The notes under the pieces were generated by a model, which was not told the origin of the DNA, ran no database searches, and saw only the letters and a list, made by a program, of their open reading frames with translations. Source: Sphingomonas kyeonggiensis (lineage in GTDB: Bacteria; Pseudomonadota; Alphaproteobacteria; Sphingomonadales; Sphingomonadaceae). Taken from it: 64,000 nucleotides of DNA. Position 1 is the stretch's first letter. Each line of letters starts with the position of its first letter. This document shows, piece after piece, positions 37,475 through 45,823 of the stretch. The position numbers and the translations under genes were made by a program. The stretch lies in NCBI RefSeq assembly GCF_014196745.1, contig NZ_JACIEH010000001.1:1488001-1552000 (forward strand), written 5' to 3'.

Positions 37475-38401
37475 ATGAACGATCTCTCCGCAGCACCGCG
37501 CCCGGAACGCCAGCGCAAGCCCGACTGGATCCGCGTCAAGGCCCCGACCTCGGAAGGCTTCGCCAAGACCCGGGCGCTGATGCGCTCGAAGAACCTCGTC
37601 ACCGTCTGCGAGGAAGCGGCCTGCCCGAACATCGGCGAATGCTGGACGAAGAAACACGCCACGGTGATGATCCTCGGCGACGTCTGCACCCGCGCCTGCC
37701 GCTTCTGCAACGTCAAGACCGGCATGCCGCGCAAGGTCGATCCGCTGGAGCCGCAGCACGTGGCCGAAGCCGCCGCGCAGATGGGCCTCGAGCACATCGT
37801 CATCACCTCGGTCGATCGTGACGATCTGCCCGATGGCGGTGCGTCGCAGTTCGTCAAGGTGATCGAGGAGATCCGCAAGGCCAACCCGACCACCACGATC
37901 GAGATCCTCACCCCCGATTTCCGCAACAAGCACGAGGCCGCGATCGAAGCGATCGTCGCCGCCCGTCCGGACGTCTACAACCACAATCTCGAGACCGTCC
38001 CCAGACTCTACCCGACGATCCGCCCCGGCGCGCGCTACTATGCGTCGCTGCGCCTGCTGGAGACGGTGAAGCGCCTCGATCCGACGATCTTCACCAAGTC
38101 GGGCATCATGCTCGGCCTTGGCGAGCAGCGCCTCGAAGTCCACCAAGTGATGGACGACATGCGTTCGGCCGACATCGATTTCCTGACGATGGGCCAGTAT
38201 CTCCAGCCGACCCCACGCCACGCCAAGGTGGAAGAGTTCGTCACGCCCCAGGCCTTCCAGGCGTACGGCGCGATCGGCCGCGCCAAGGGCTTCCTCCAGG
38301 TCGCCTCGTCGCCGTTGACCCGCTCCAGCTATCACGCCGGCGAGGATTTCGCCGAGATGAAGGCCGCCCGCGAGGCGAAGCTGGCGAAGGCCGCTCGATG
38401 A
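37475..38401 (+). CDS. lipA: Lipoyl synthase
   Basis: 308 residues from ATG 37475 (MNDLSAAP); no strong ribosome site is visible, and an open frame reaches back to 37391. Radical-SAM enzyme inserting two sulfurs into octanoyl groups. Auxiliary cluster [12 protein letters not shown], radical-SAM cluster CTRACRFC, and the C-terminal RSSYHAGE with the serine ligand are present. First gene of the conserved lipA-coq10 pair. Confidence 0.95.
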   Translation: MNDLSAAPRPERQRKPDWIRVKAPTSEGFAKTRALMRSKNLVTVCEEAACPNIGECWTKKHATVMILGDVCTRACRFCNVKTGMPRKVDPLEPQHVAEAAAQMGLEHIVITSVDRDDLPDGGASQFVKVIEEIRKANPTTTIEILTPDFRNKHEAAIEAIVAARPDVYNHNLETVPRLYPTIRPGARYYASLRLLETVKRLDPTIFTKSGIMLGLGEQRLEVHQVMDDMRSADIDFLTMGQYLQPTPRHAKVEEFVTPQAFQAYGAIGRAKGFLQVASSPLTRSSYHAGEDFAEMKAAREAKLAKAAR

Positions 38402-38402
38402 A

Positions 38403-38549
38403 ATTCCTCCCCCAGCTTGTCTGGGGGAGGGGGACCGCGCCCGAAGGGCGTGGTGGAGGGGCGCCGTCGCAGACGGCCCGCTTCTCCGAATGCCCCTCCA
38501 CCAGCCTGCGGCTGGTCTCCCTCCCCGAGACGAGCTCGGGGAGGTATTA
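38403..38549. repeat. Dyad repeat, family C copy 1
   Basis: Starts ATTCCTCCCCCAGCTTGTCT and ends GACGAGCTCGGGGAGGTATT. The middle contains GGTGGAGGGGC and its inverted counterpart GCCCCTCCACC. It occupies the lipA-coq10 gap and ends about nine bases before the coq10 ATG, so its GGGGAGG end may serve as ribosome-binding sequence. Copy 2 is at 39612-39755. Confidence 0.8.
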
Positions 38550-38558
38550 GAAGAAGCA

Positions 38559-39065
38559 ATGCCCAAGCATTCCGAAACCCGTCCGCTTCCCTATAGCCCG
38601 GAGCAGATGTTCGACCTGGTCGCCGACGTCGCGCGCTATCCGGAATTCCTGCCCTGGGTCAGCGCGATCCGCGTCCGCTCGAACAGCGATACCCAGATGG
38701 TCGCGGACATGATCGTCGGCTTCAAGGGCCTGCGCGAGACCTTCACTTCGCGCGTCGAGAAGGCGCGGCCGGGTAGCCTGCACATCGAATATGTCGAGGG
38801 ACCGCTCAAGCACCTGAGCAACGACTGGAAGTTCCGCAGCGACGGGCAGGGCGGCTGCCTGGTCGACTTCTCGGTCGACTTCGCCTTCAAGAACCGCGTG
38901 TTCGAGATGCTTGCCGGCCAGATGTTCGACCGAGCGCTACGCAAGATGATCAACGCGTTCGAGGAACGCGCCGCCCGCCTCTACGGCGATTCGACGTCGG
39001 CTTCGGTGTCCTCGGGGGCAGAGGCGCCCGGCATCAGCAGCTCGAGCGCGCACAACGCCGCCTGA
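38559..39065 (+). CDS. Coq10/RatA-type START-domain protein (ubiquinone-binding)
   Basis: 168 residues from ATG 38559. The START-like fold shows LPYSPEQMFDLVADVARYPEFLPW, then FKGLRETFTSRV and GPLKHLSNDWKF, the pattern of coenzyme Q-binding Coq10 proteins (RatA in E. coli). Probably chaperones ubiquinone. The last 25 or so residues are Ser/Ala-rich and lie over the cinA 3' end; the antisense overlap is 85 bases (38981-39065). Confidence 0.85.
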   Translation: MPKHSETRPLPYSPEQMFDLVADVARYPEFLPWVSAIRVRSNSDTQMVADMIVGFKGLRETFTSRVEKARPGSLHIEYVEGPLKHLSNDWKFRSDGQGGCLVDFSVDFAFKNRVFEMLAGQMFDRALRKMINAFEERAARLYGDSTSASVSSGAEAPGISSSSAHNAA

Positions 39066-39538
39066 AGTCGTACGCCGGCGCGGCCGTTATTCTCGAAATG
39101 GCGGGCATCCGCCACGATATGGTCGGGATCGGCGCCGCGCACGGCCTGGGCGAACACCACCGTGCCCACCGGCTTCTTCTCGCTGCCGCCATCGGGGCCG
39201 GCGATGCCGGTGATCGCCACCGCGACATCGGCATGGGTGCGGGTGAGGGCGCCCTGCGCCATGCTCCAGGCCACCGCGATCGAGACCGAACCGAAGGTCT
39301 CCAGCACGTCGCTGCCCACCTTGAGCACGTCGTGCTTGGCTTCGTTCGAATAGGTGACGAACCCCGCGTCGAAGACGTCGGACGAGCCGGGGATCTCGGT
39401 GAGCGCGGCGGAAACCAGCCCCCCGGTGCAGCTCTCGGCAACGGCGATGCGTCGGCCAGCTGCGCGGTTGGCATCGAGCACCTTGCGTGCGGCGGCGACC
39501 AGCTCCGGCGGGAGAATCGTGTCCATAGGGCCGGGCAT
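38981..39538 (-). CDS. pncC: Nicotinamide-nucleotide amidohydrolase (CinA C-terminal domain, PncC)
   Basis: 185 residues. Deamidates NMN in NAD recycling. The short form lacks the N-terminal CinA domain. The catalytic segment AVAESCTGGLVSAAL is at residues ~30-44, followed by VTYSNEAKHDVL and ITGIAGPDGGSEKKPVGTV. ATG 39538 is preceded by AGGGTGGCAC; an in-frame ATG at 39526 is the alternative. Its C-terminal tail, ASAPEDTEADVESP, lies in the convergent overlap with the Coq10-type gene. Confidence 0.88.
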   Translation of the reverse strand: MPGPMDTILPPELVAAARKVLDANRAAGRRIAVAESCTGGLVSAALTEIPGSSDVFDAGFVTYSNEAKHDVLKVGSDVLETFGSVSIAVAWSMAQGALTRTHADVAVAITGIAGPDGGSEKKPVGTVVFAQAVRGADPDHIVADARHFENNGRAGVRLQAALCALELLMPGASAPEDTEADVESP

Positions 39539-39611
39539 GTGCCACCCTATTGTTGCCGAGGCGAGTCAGTTCGTTCCCTGAGGGGGATGCAGGCAAGACA
39601 ATGGCCTTCTC

Positions 39612-39755
39612 AATTCCTCCCCCAGCTTGCTGGGGGAGGGGGACCGCCGCCGAAGGCGGTGGTGGAGGGGCCGGCGCAACGCGCCGGTACCCGGCGCGCC
39701 CCTCCACCCCTCGCTACGCGAGCGGTCCCCCTCCCCGAGACGAGCTCGGGGAGGA
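39612..39755. repeat. Dyad repeat, family C copy 2
   Basis: Same ends as copy 1 (ATTCCTCCCCCAGCTTG... to ...GACGAGCTCGGGGAGGAATT) with an internal GGCGCAACGCGCC-like palindrome. The ispDF stop TAA (39759-39757) begins in its last bases, so the element abuts the coding end. It lies between ispDF and pncC. Confidence 0.82.
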
Positions 39756-39756
39756 A

Positions 39757-40884
39757 TTAGATTACCGGCACCCGCACCGTGGCCACCGCCTGCGCGGCCA
39801 TGCCCTCGCCGCGCCCGGTGAACCCCAGCCGCTCGGTGGTCGTCGCCTTCACGCTCACTTCGGATGGCTTGAGCCCCAGGATCGAAGCGATGCTCGCCCG
39901 GATCGTCTCGCGGTGCGGCCCCACCTTGGGTGCCTCGCAGATGATCGTCACGTCTACGAAATCGATCACGCCGCCTTCCGCCGCCACCAGCGAAGCCGCA
40001 TGCTGGAGGAACTGCGCCGACGCCGCGCCGCGCCATTTCGGGTCGCTTGGCGGAAAGTGCATGCCGATATCGCCCGCGCCGATCGTGCCGAGCAGCGCGT
40101 CGGTGATCGCATGCAGCGCCACATCCGCATCGCTATGCCCCGAAAGCCCGCGCGAATAGGGTATCTTCACGCCGCCCAGCCACAATTCCTCGCCCTCGGC
40201 GAAGCGGTGGACGTCATAGCCGGTCGCGGTCCGCACCCGCATCTGCGCCCCGAACCGCGCCTCGGCGGCGGCGAAATCGCCGGGATGGGTGACCTTCTCG
40301 AGCATCGCGCTACCTTCCACGACCATTACCTCCTGTCCGAGCGCACGCAGCATCTGCGCATCGTCCGTAGCCTCCCGGTCCGCCGGCCAGGCCGCATGGG
40401 CCTCGACGATGGCGGCATAGCGGAACGCCTGGGGCGTCTGCACTCGCATCAGCCCGTCGCGCGAAACGGACACACCGGACGCGGAGACGAGCGTGTCCGC
40501 CACCGGCAATCCCGGGATCGCACCTGAAACCGTTTCCAGTGCCGCCAGCAGCCGGTCGATCACCGCGTGCGACAGAAAGGGGCGGGCGGCATCATGGATC
40601 AGCACGCGCTCGGTACCGCCCAGCGCCGTCAGCCCATTGGCCACGCTCTCCCGCCGGCTCGCCCCGCCAACAACGAAGTCCACATCGCCCAGCGCGGCGC
40701 GCAGCAGTTCCTCCTGGCCTTCGCCGATCACCACCAGCACAGCGTCGATCCCGGGATGCGATGTCATGGCGGCGTAGCTGTGCGCCAGCATCGGCCTGCC
40801 GGCGAGCGGCGCGAACTGCTTGGGCACGCTGCCCCCGGCCCGGGTACCGCTCCCGGCGGCGACAATGATGGCGGCGGTCTTCAT
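39757..40884 (-). CDS. ispDF: Bifunctional IspD/IspF (MEP pathway)
   Basis: 375 residues from ATG 40884. IspD (residues ~1-220): CTP-binding AAIIVAAGSGTRAGGSVPKQ, IHDAARPF, RVQTPQAF and TDDAQML. IspF (~221-375): GYDVHRFAEG with Asp/His zinc ligands, GHSDADVALHAITDALLG, and KATTTERLGFTGRGEG. Makes CDP-methylerythritol and then the 2,4-cyclodiphosphate for isoprenoids. The fusion is usual in alphaproteobacteria. Confidence 0.95.
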   Translation of the reverse strand: MKTAAIIVAAGSGTRAGGSVPKQFAPLAGRPMLAHSYAAMTSHPGIDAVLVVIGEGQEELLRAALGDVDFVVGGASRRESVANGLTALGGTERVLIHDAARPFLSHAVIDRLLAALETVSGAIPGLPVADTLVSASGVSVSRDGLMRVQTPQAFRYAAIVEAHAAWPADREATDDAQMLRALGQEVMVVEGSAMLEKVTHPGDFAAAEARFGAQMRVRTATGYDVHRFAEGEELWLGGVKIPYSRGLSGHSDADVALHAITDALLGTIGAGDIGMHFPPSDPKWRGAASAQFLQHAASLVAAEGGVIDFVDVTIICEAPKVGPHRETIRASIASILGLKPSEVSVKATTTERLGFTGRGEGMAAQAVATVRVPVI

Positions 40885-40959
40885 TGGCGGGGGCCTAGAG
40901 CAAGTGCGGGCGGGGTTCCACCTCGATCCCACACCCCAATCGTCATCCCGCACCGCAAC

Positions 40960-41039
40960 CGTCATCCCGGCGAAAGCCGGGATCTCGTGCGGCTCCTTTC
41001 CCGCCATCGCCTGAGATCCCGGCTTTCGCCGGGATGACG
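40960..41039. repeat. Dyad repeat, family A copy 5
   Basis: Left arm CGTCATCCCGGCGAAAGCCG at 40960; right arm CCGGCTTTCGCCGGGATGACG to 41039. A half site CGTCATCCCG lies at 40941. It sits in the divergent gap between ispDF and the TonB_C gene. Confidence 0.85.
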
Positions 41040-41103
41040 AGGCGCGCTGCCGATGATAGTCTCCAAGACCGGCCGTGGAGGCGGCGCCAAGGGGGGAGGG
41101 GCG

Positions 41104-41898
41104 ATGGCCCGATTACGGATCGTGCTGGCCGCAGCCGCGCTCCTGGCGCCGCTGCCGGGCCTCGCCCAGACCGTCACCGCCGCGCCTGATGTCGCACCGG
41201 CTCCCGGCCCGGCCAACCGCGCCACGCCCCAGATGCACCCGTCCCTCTGGTTCGCCGATGGTGACTATCCCCGGTCCGCCATCCGCGCCGAACAGGAAGG
41301 ACGGGCAGGGGTGCTGCTCGAAATCGCCAGCAATGGCCGCATCCATGCCTGCTCCATCCTGTCGTCGAGCCAATCCAGCGCGCTCGACAGGGAAACTTGC
41401 CGCATCGTGATGCGCCGCGCCCGCTTCACCCCGGCGCTTGGCAGGGACCGCAAGCCCGCGCCCGATCGCTGGAGCGCCAGCATCGACTGGAAGCTGCCGA
41501 CGGACGTCACCTATGCGCCGACGTACCAGGCCGTCTGCGACGATTGCGGCCTGGGTATCTTCACGCCGCCGCCGGAGCATTTCCCTTCGCCCCAGGCGCT
41601 TGGCGACCCCGACCTGTGGTTCCAACCCGCCGACTATCCCCCTGGGTTGCTGAAGCGGGGCGGAAGCGTCGAAGTACTTTTCGGCGTCCGGAAGAGCGGT
41701 GCGGTACGGTCGTGCCGCATCACGGCATCCAGCGGCATGCCGGATTGGGATAGCAGGATCTGCGGGGTCCTGCGCGGTCGGGCGAGGTTCCAGCCCGAGA
41801 GGGAAGCGAAGGAGAAGTGGCGTTCTCGCTACTGGGGGCACCGTTACTCCTGGGGTCCCGCGATCGCCAATAGCTTCCCCAATAGGCTTCCAATGTAG
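41104..41898 (+). CDS. Exported protein with two TonB_C-like domains
   Basis: 264 residues from ATG 41104, which follows the strong GGGGGGAGGGGCG. Signal peptide RIVLAAAALLAPLPGLAQ. Two related domains: DYPRSAIRAEQEGRAGVLLE...IHACSILSSSQSSALDRETC, and DYPPGLLKRGGSVEVLFGV...VRSCRITASSGMPDWDSRIC. This is the TonB C-terminal energy-transducer fold, with a Cys pair in each copy. No N-terminal TonB membrane helix and no Pro-rich spacer are present, so it is probably a soluble periplasmic protein. Confidence 0.72.
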   Translation: MARLRIVLAAAALLAPLPGLAQTVTAAPDVAPAPGPANRATPQMHPSLWFADGDYPRSAIRAEQEGRAGVLLEIASNGRIHACSILSSSQSSALDRETCRIVMRRARFTPALGRDRKPAPDRWSASIDWKLPTDVTYAPTYQAVCDDCGLGIFTPPPEHFPSPQALGDPDLWFQPADYPPGLLKRGGSVEVLFGVRKSGAVRSCRITASSGMPDWDSRICGVLRGRARFQPEREAKEKWRSRYWGHRYSWGPAIANSFPNRLPM

Positions 41899-42243
41899 GA
41901 AATCCTCTGACAGCCTCGAAGCTCAGCCGGTCACCGCCGGCCGCTCTTTGAACTGTCCATATGCCAAAGCCAGCGCAGGATTTCCCGCACCGACGCAACG
42001 ACTTGCCGCGACTCCGCACGGCTTTCACGCAAAGATCCGCGTTCAAGCCGTCAGGCAATGCACATATCGACTCCGCCGAACCCCGCGCATTCCAGCCCTT
42101 TCCGTCGGGCTTCCATTCTCCAGGACGACACGGCGCACACCCACGAAGCACGCAACCAACGCCACCTTCCGCGTCCAGAACCGTCCGCTTGCCAATCTCC
42201 GCTTGTACCTGTAGGCGCCACTGCCTATTTTTCAGGCAACATC
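41899..42243. other. 345-bp leader region before dusB
   Basis: No credible gene. One plus-strand frame reads through into dusB, but its extra residues look like non-coding sequence. The region holds CCGGCCGCTCTTTGAACTGT at 41937-41956, which includes the boxA-like element listed separately. It probably contains the promoter of the dusB-ntr run. Confidence 0.5.
41943..41954 (+). promoter_or_regulatory. boxA-like sequence upstream of dusB
   Basis: GCTCTTTGAACT resembles the rRNA antitermination boxA (TGCTCTTTAACA in E. coli). The 13 bases CCGGCCGCTCTTT (41937-41949) are repeated exactly at 49491-49503 before hfq. Function is inferred by similarity only. Confidence 0.35.
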
Positions 42244-43242
42244 ATGAGCGAACTCGCCCCCATCCAGATCGGCCCGGTGACGGTCGAAGCGCCGGTGATC
42301 CTCGCGCCGATGACTGGCGTGACCGATCTCCCGTTCCGCCGCGCGGTCCGCCGCTACGGCTCGGGCCTCAACGTCACCGAGATGATCGCCAGCGCGGCTG
42401 CGATCCGCGACACGCGCCAGTCGATCCAGAAGGCCGCCTGGGATCCGATCGAGGAGCCGGTGTCGATGCAGCTCGTCGGCTGCTCGCCGCCCGAGATGGC
42501 CGAGGCAGCCAAGCTCAACGAAGATCGCGGCGCCGCGATCATCGACATCAACATGGGCTGCCCGGTCCGCAAGGTGACCAACGGCGATGCCGGCTCGGCG
42601 CTGATGCGCGACCTCAAGCATGCCGCCGCGATCGTCGATGCCTGCGTCAAGGCGGTGAAGGTCCCGGTCACGCTCAAGATGCGGATGGGCTGGGACCTCG
42701 ACAGCCTGAACGCCCCCGAGCTCGCCCATATCGCCGAGGATCTCGGCTGCCAGCTCGTCACCGTCCATGGCCGCACCCGCAACCAGATGTACCGTGGCAG
42801 CGCCGACTGGAGCTTCGTCCGCAAGGTCAAGGATGCGGTGAAGATCCCGGTGATCGTCAATGGCGACATCTGCTCGGTGGAGGACGCCCGCGAGGCGCTC
42901 CGCCAGTCCGGCGCGGACGGCGTGATGATCGGCCGCGGCGCCTATGGTAAGCCCTGGGTCCTGCGCCAGGTGATGGATGCGCTGACCGGCAAGGGCGAGC
43001 GCGAAGACCCGAGCGTCGACGAACAATATCGTGTAATCCTAGAACATTACGTCGATAGTCTCGAACATTATGGTGAGATGACCGGCGTCAACATGATGCG
43101 CAAGCATCTCGGCTGGTACACCAAGGGCCTGCCCGGCTCGGCCGAGTTCCGCAACAAGGTCAACCAGGTGCCCGACGCCAGGACCGTGCTGGCGATGCTC
43201 GACGAATTCTACGCGCCGTGGCGTTCCCGCGCGGCGGCCTGA
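42244..43242 (+). CDS. dusB: tRNA-dihydrouridine synthase B
   Basis: 332 residues from ATG 42244. FMN-dependent reduction of uridine in the tRNA D-loop. TIM-barrel motifs: [30 protein letters not shown] with the catalytic Cys, [13 protein letters not shown] and [11 protein letters not shown]. First gene of the conserved dusB-ntrB-ntrC-ntrY-ntrX run; ntrB starts inside its last 25 bases. Confidence 0.94.
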   Translation: MSELAPIQIGPVTVEAPVILAPMTGVTDLPFRRAVRRYGSGLNVTEMIASAAAIRDTRQSIQKAAWDPIEEPVSMQLVGCSPPEMAEAAKLNEDRGAAIIDINMGCPVRKVTNGDAGSALMRDLKHAAAIVDACVKAVKVPVTLKMRMGWDLDSLNAPELAHIAEDLGCQLVTVHGRTRNQMYRGSADWSFVRKVKDAVKIPVIVNGDICSVEDAREALRQSGADGVMIGRGAYGKPWVLRQVMDALTGKGEREDPSVDEQYRVILEHYVDSLEHYGEMTGVNMMRKHLGWYTKGLPGSAEFRNKVNQVPDARTVLAMLDEFYAPWRSRAAA

Positions 43243-44321
43243 GGCGGCTGCGGCCCACGCCGCCCGCCACTGGCCCCAAATTTGCCGAGATGTTCGCCGC
43301 CCTGCCGGTCGCGGTCCTCGTCATCGATCCCGACGGCCGCATCGCCCATGCCAATGCCGCCTGCGAGGCGCTGCTCAACCATGCCGAGACCACGATGGTC
43401 GGCCAGCCCTATGACGCGGTGCTGAGCCCGCCCGACGGCTATGTCGAGCGCCGCGACGGCCACGGCTTCGCCGCCTTCGACATCGAAATCGAGGCGATCC
43501 GCGGCCCGCGCATCCGGGTCGACTTCGTAGAGACCCAGGTCGCCGATCATCCCGGCTGGCGGATCGTCACCCTCCACCACGCTCCCCAATCCCGCCGTGT
43601 GGCCCAGGGTGCCGATCGCACCGCCGGCGCAAGGGCCGCGGTAGGGGCGGCGGCGATGCTCGCACACGAGATCAAGAACCCGCTCTCGGGCATCCGCGGC
43701 GCCGCCCAGCTGCTCGCCAGCTCAGGCGAGGACCGCGAGCTCACCGGCCTGATCACCACCGAGGTCGATCGCATCGCCGCGCTGATCGACCGGATGCAAG
43801 ACTTCACCGATACCAGGCCGCTGAAGCTCCAGCCGATCAACATCTACCCGCTGCTCGATCATGCCCGGAAGGTCGCGCTGGCCGGCTTCGGGCGTGGCAT
43901 GGTGATCGAGGAGAGCTTCGATCCCTCGCTGCCCCCGGTGCTGATCGATCCCGACGCCTTCCAGCAGGTGATGATGAACCTGCTCAAGAATGCCGCCGAG
44001 GCGCTGGGCGGGCTCGCCCAGCCGCGCATCGTGCTGTCGACCGCCTATCGTCACGGCATGTCGGTCAGCACCGGCGCCGGCCGGCCGCGCGTGCCACTGC
44101 CGATCGAGATCTGCGTCATGGACAATGGCCCCGGCGCGCCCGAGGACATCGCCGAGCACCTCTTCGAGCCCTTCGTCTCGGGCAAGCCGGAGGGGAAGGG
44201 GCTCGGCCTCCCCCTCGTCGAGAAGCTGGTCCGCGACATGGGCGGGATCGTCCAATATGCCCGTGAGCGCGCCCCCGAAATGACCGTATTCCGCATCCTC
44301 CTGCCGCGAGCAAAGGCATGA
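43218..44321 (+). CDS. ntrB: Nitrogen regulation sensor kinase NtrB
   Basis: 367 residues from GTG 43218, within the 3' end of dusB. Soluble histidine kinase that phosphorylates NtrC when nitrogen is low, under PII control. PAS domain ~21-115 ([21 protein letters not shown]), H-box [11 protein letters not shown] with H150, N-box [10 protein letters not shown], and G boxes DNGPGAPED and [11 protein letters not shown]. The stop overlaps ntrC (ATGA). Confidence 0.92.
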   Translation: MAFPRGGLRRLRPTPPATGPKFAEMFAALPVAVLVIDPDGRIAHANAACEALLNHAETTMVGQPYDAVLSPPDGYVERRDGHGFAAFDIEIEAIRGPRIRVDFVETQVADHPGWRIVTLHHAPQSRRVAQGADRTAGARAAVGAAAMLAHEIKNPLSGIRGAAQLLASSGEDRELTGLITTEVDRIAALIDRMQDFTDTRPLKLQPINIYPLLDHARKVALAGFGRGMVIEESFDPSLPPVLIDPDAFQQVMMNLLKNAAEALGGLAQPRIVLSTAYRHGMSVSTGAGRPRVPLPIEICVMDNGPGAPEDIAEHLFEPFVSGKPEGKGLGLPLVEKLVRDMGGIVQYARERAPEMTVFRILLPRAKA

Positions 44322-45763
44322 CCGGCTCGGTTCTCGTCGTCGACGACGACAGCGCGATCCGCACCGTCGTCGCCGCGGCGCTCCGCCGCGAAGGCCATGC
44401 CGTCACGACGGCAGCCAGCCTCGCCGAGCTGCGTCGCGCGATCGGCGCCGCGCTGCCCGACGTGCTGGTCACCGACGTGGTGCTGCCCGACGGCAACGGC
44501 CTCGATGAGGTCGCCCGCCTCACCGCCGAGCATCCTACCCTCCCTGTGATCGTCTTCTCGGCCCAGAACACGCTGGCGACCGCGGTGCGCGCCACCGAGG
44601 TCGGCGCCTTCGACTACCTCCCCAAGCCCTTCGACCTCGACGTGCTCGGCCAGGCGGTGCGCAGCGCGATCGCCCGCGGACGCCACGCCCCCGCCGAGTT
44701 CCCCGAGGACGAACTGAACGGCGGCTCCTCGCTGATCGGCCGCTCACCGGCGATGCAGGAGGTCTACCGGGTCATCGCCCGCGTCGTCTCGAACGACCTC
44801 ACCGTGCTGATCTCGGGCGAATCCGGCACCGGCAAGGAGCTGGTCGCCAAGGCGATCCACGATCTCGGCCCGCGCCGCCGCGCACCCTTCGTCGCGCTCA
44901 ACATGGCCGCGATCCCGCGCGAGCTGATCGAAGCCGAGCTGTTCGGCCACGAGCGCGGCGCCTTCACCGGCGCCCAGGCCCGCGTCGCCGGCAAGTTCGA
45001 ACAGGCGGCGGGCGGCACTTTGTTCCTCGACGAGATCGGCGACATGCCGATGGACGCCCAGACCCGGTTGCTGCGCGTGCTCCAGCAGGGCGAGTTCACC
45101 ACCGTTGGCGGCGCCAAGGCGATCAAGGCGGATGTCCGCATCGTCGCCGCGACCAACAAGGACCTTGCCGCCCTGGTCCAGGCCGGGCAGTTCCGCGAAG
45201 ACCTGTTCTACCGCCTCAACGTCGTCCCTATCGCGCTGCCCTCGCTGCGGGAACGCCGCGACGACGTGCCCTTGCTCGCCCGCCATTTCCTCGACCGCGC
45301 CGCCGAGGACGGCCTGCCGCGCAAGAGCCTGGCGGCCAATGCGGTGGCGGTGCTCGAGGGGTATGACTGGCCCGGCAACGTCCGCCAGCTCGAGAACCTG
45401 ATGCGCCGCATCGCCGCGCTCAGCCGCGACGAAGTGATCGACGCCGACGCGATCCGCCGCGCATTGGGCGAGGCGAGCGCGATGCCGGCCCCCGCGACTC
45501 GTGATGCCGGGATCGAGGCGGCGGTCCGCGCCCGGCTCGAGCGCATCGCGATCGAGGAGCCGCGCACGCTCGACGACGGCACGCTCTATGATCGCATCAT
45601 CGGCGAAGTGGAGCGCCCGCTGATCGAGGCGATGCTGGCGCGCCACGGCGGCAACCAGCTGCGCGCGGCCAGGGCCTTGGGAATAAACCGGAATACGCTG
45701 CGCAAGCGGCTCGACACGCTGGGCATCGATGTCGGTCCCGGCCGCCCGGATGGTACCGAATAG
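44318..45763 (+). CDS. ntrC: Nitrogen regulator NtrC (sigma-54 activator)
   Basis: 481 residues. Receiver with phospho-acceptor D53 (VTDVVLPDG); AAA+ domain with Walker A SGESGTGKE and the sigma-54 contact loop HERGAFTGAQ; Walker B FLDEIGDMP; C-terminal Fis-type helix-turn-helix LRAARALGINRNTLRKRL. Activates nitrogen-assimilation promoters with RpoN. Confidence 0.95.
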   Translation: MTGSVLVVDDDSAIRTVVAAALRREGHAVTTAASLAELRRAIGAALPDVLVTDVVLPDGNGLDEVARLTAEHPTLPVIVFSAQNTLATAVRATEVGAFDYLPKPFDLDVLGQAVRSAIARGRHAPAEFPEDELNGGSSLIGRSPAMQEVYRVIARVVSNDLTVLISGESGTGKELVAKAIHDLGPRRRAPFVALNMAAIPRELIEAELFGHERGAFTGAQARVAGKFEQAAGGTLFLDEIGDMPMDAQTRLLRVLQQGEFTTVGGAKAIKADVRIVAATNKDLAALVQAGQFREDLFYRLNVVPIALPSLRERRDDVPLLARHFLDRAAEDGLPRKSLAANAVAVLEGYDWPGNVRQLENLMRRIAALSRDEVIDADAIRRALGEASAMPAPATRDAGIEAAVRARLERIAIEEPRTLDDGTLYDRIIGEVERPLIEAMLARHGGNQLRAARALGINRNTLRKRLDTLGIDVGPGRPDGTE

Positions 45764-45823
45764 CGACAGGCCGAGCACGATTATGTGTTCTTTTTGCCAC
45801 AATCTCGATCTAGCTTGGCCACG

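Noticed and set aside
38403..39755. Family C repeats as a possible transposon flanking coq10-pncC
   Set aside because: Two repeats on either side, but the genes between are conserved housekeeping genes in normal order and no target duplication or transposase is seen.
41899..42243. Riboswitch in the dusB leader
   Set aside because: No known riboswitch core or strong multi-stem fold could be recognised by eye.
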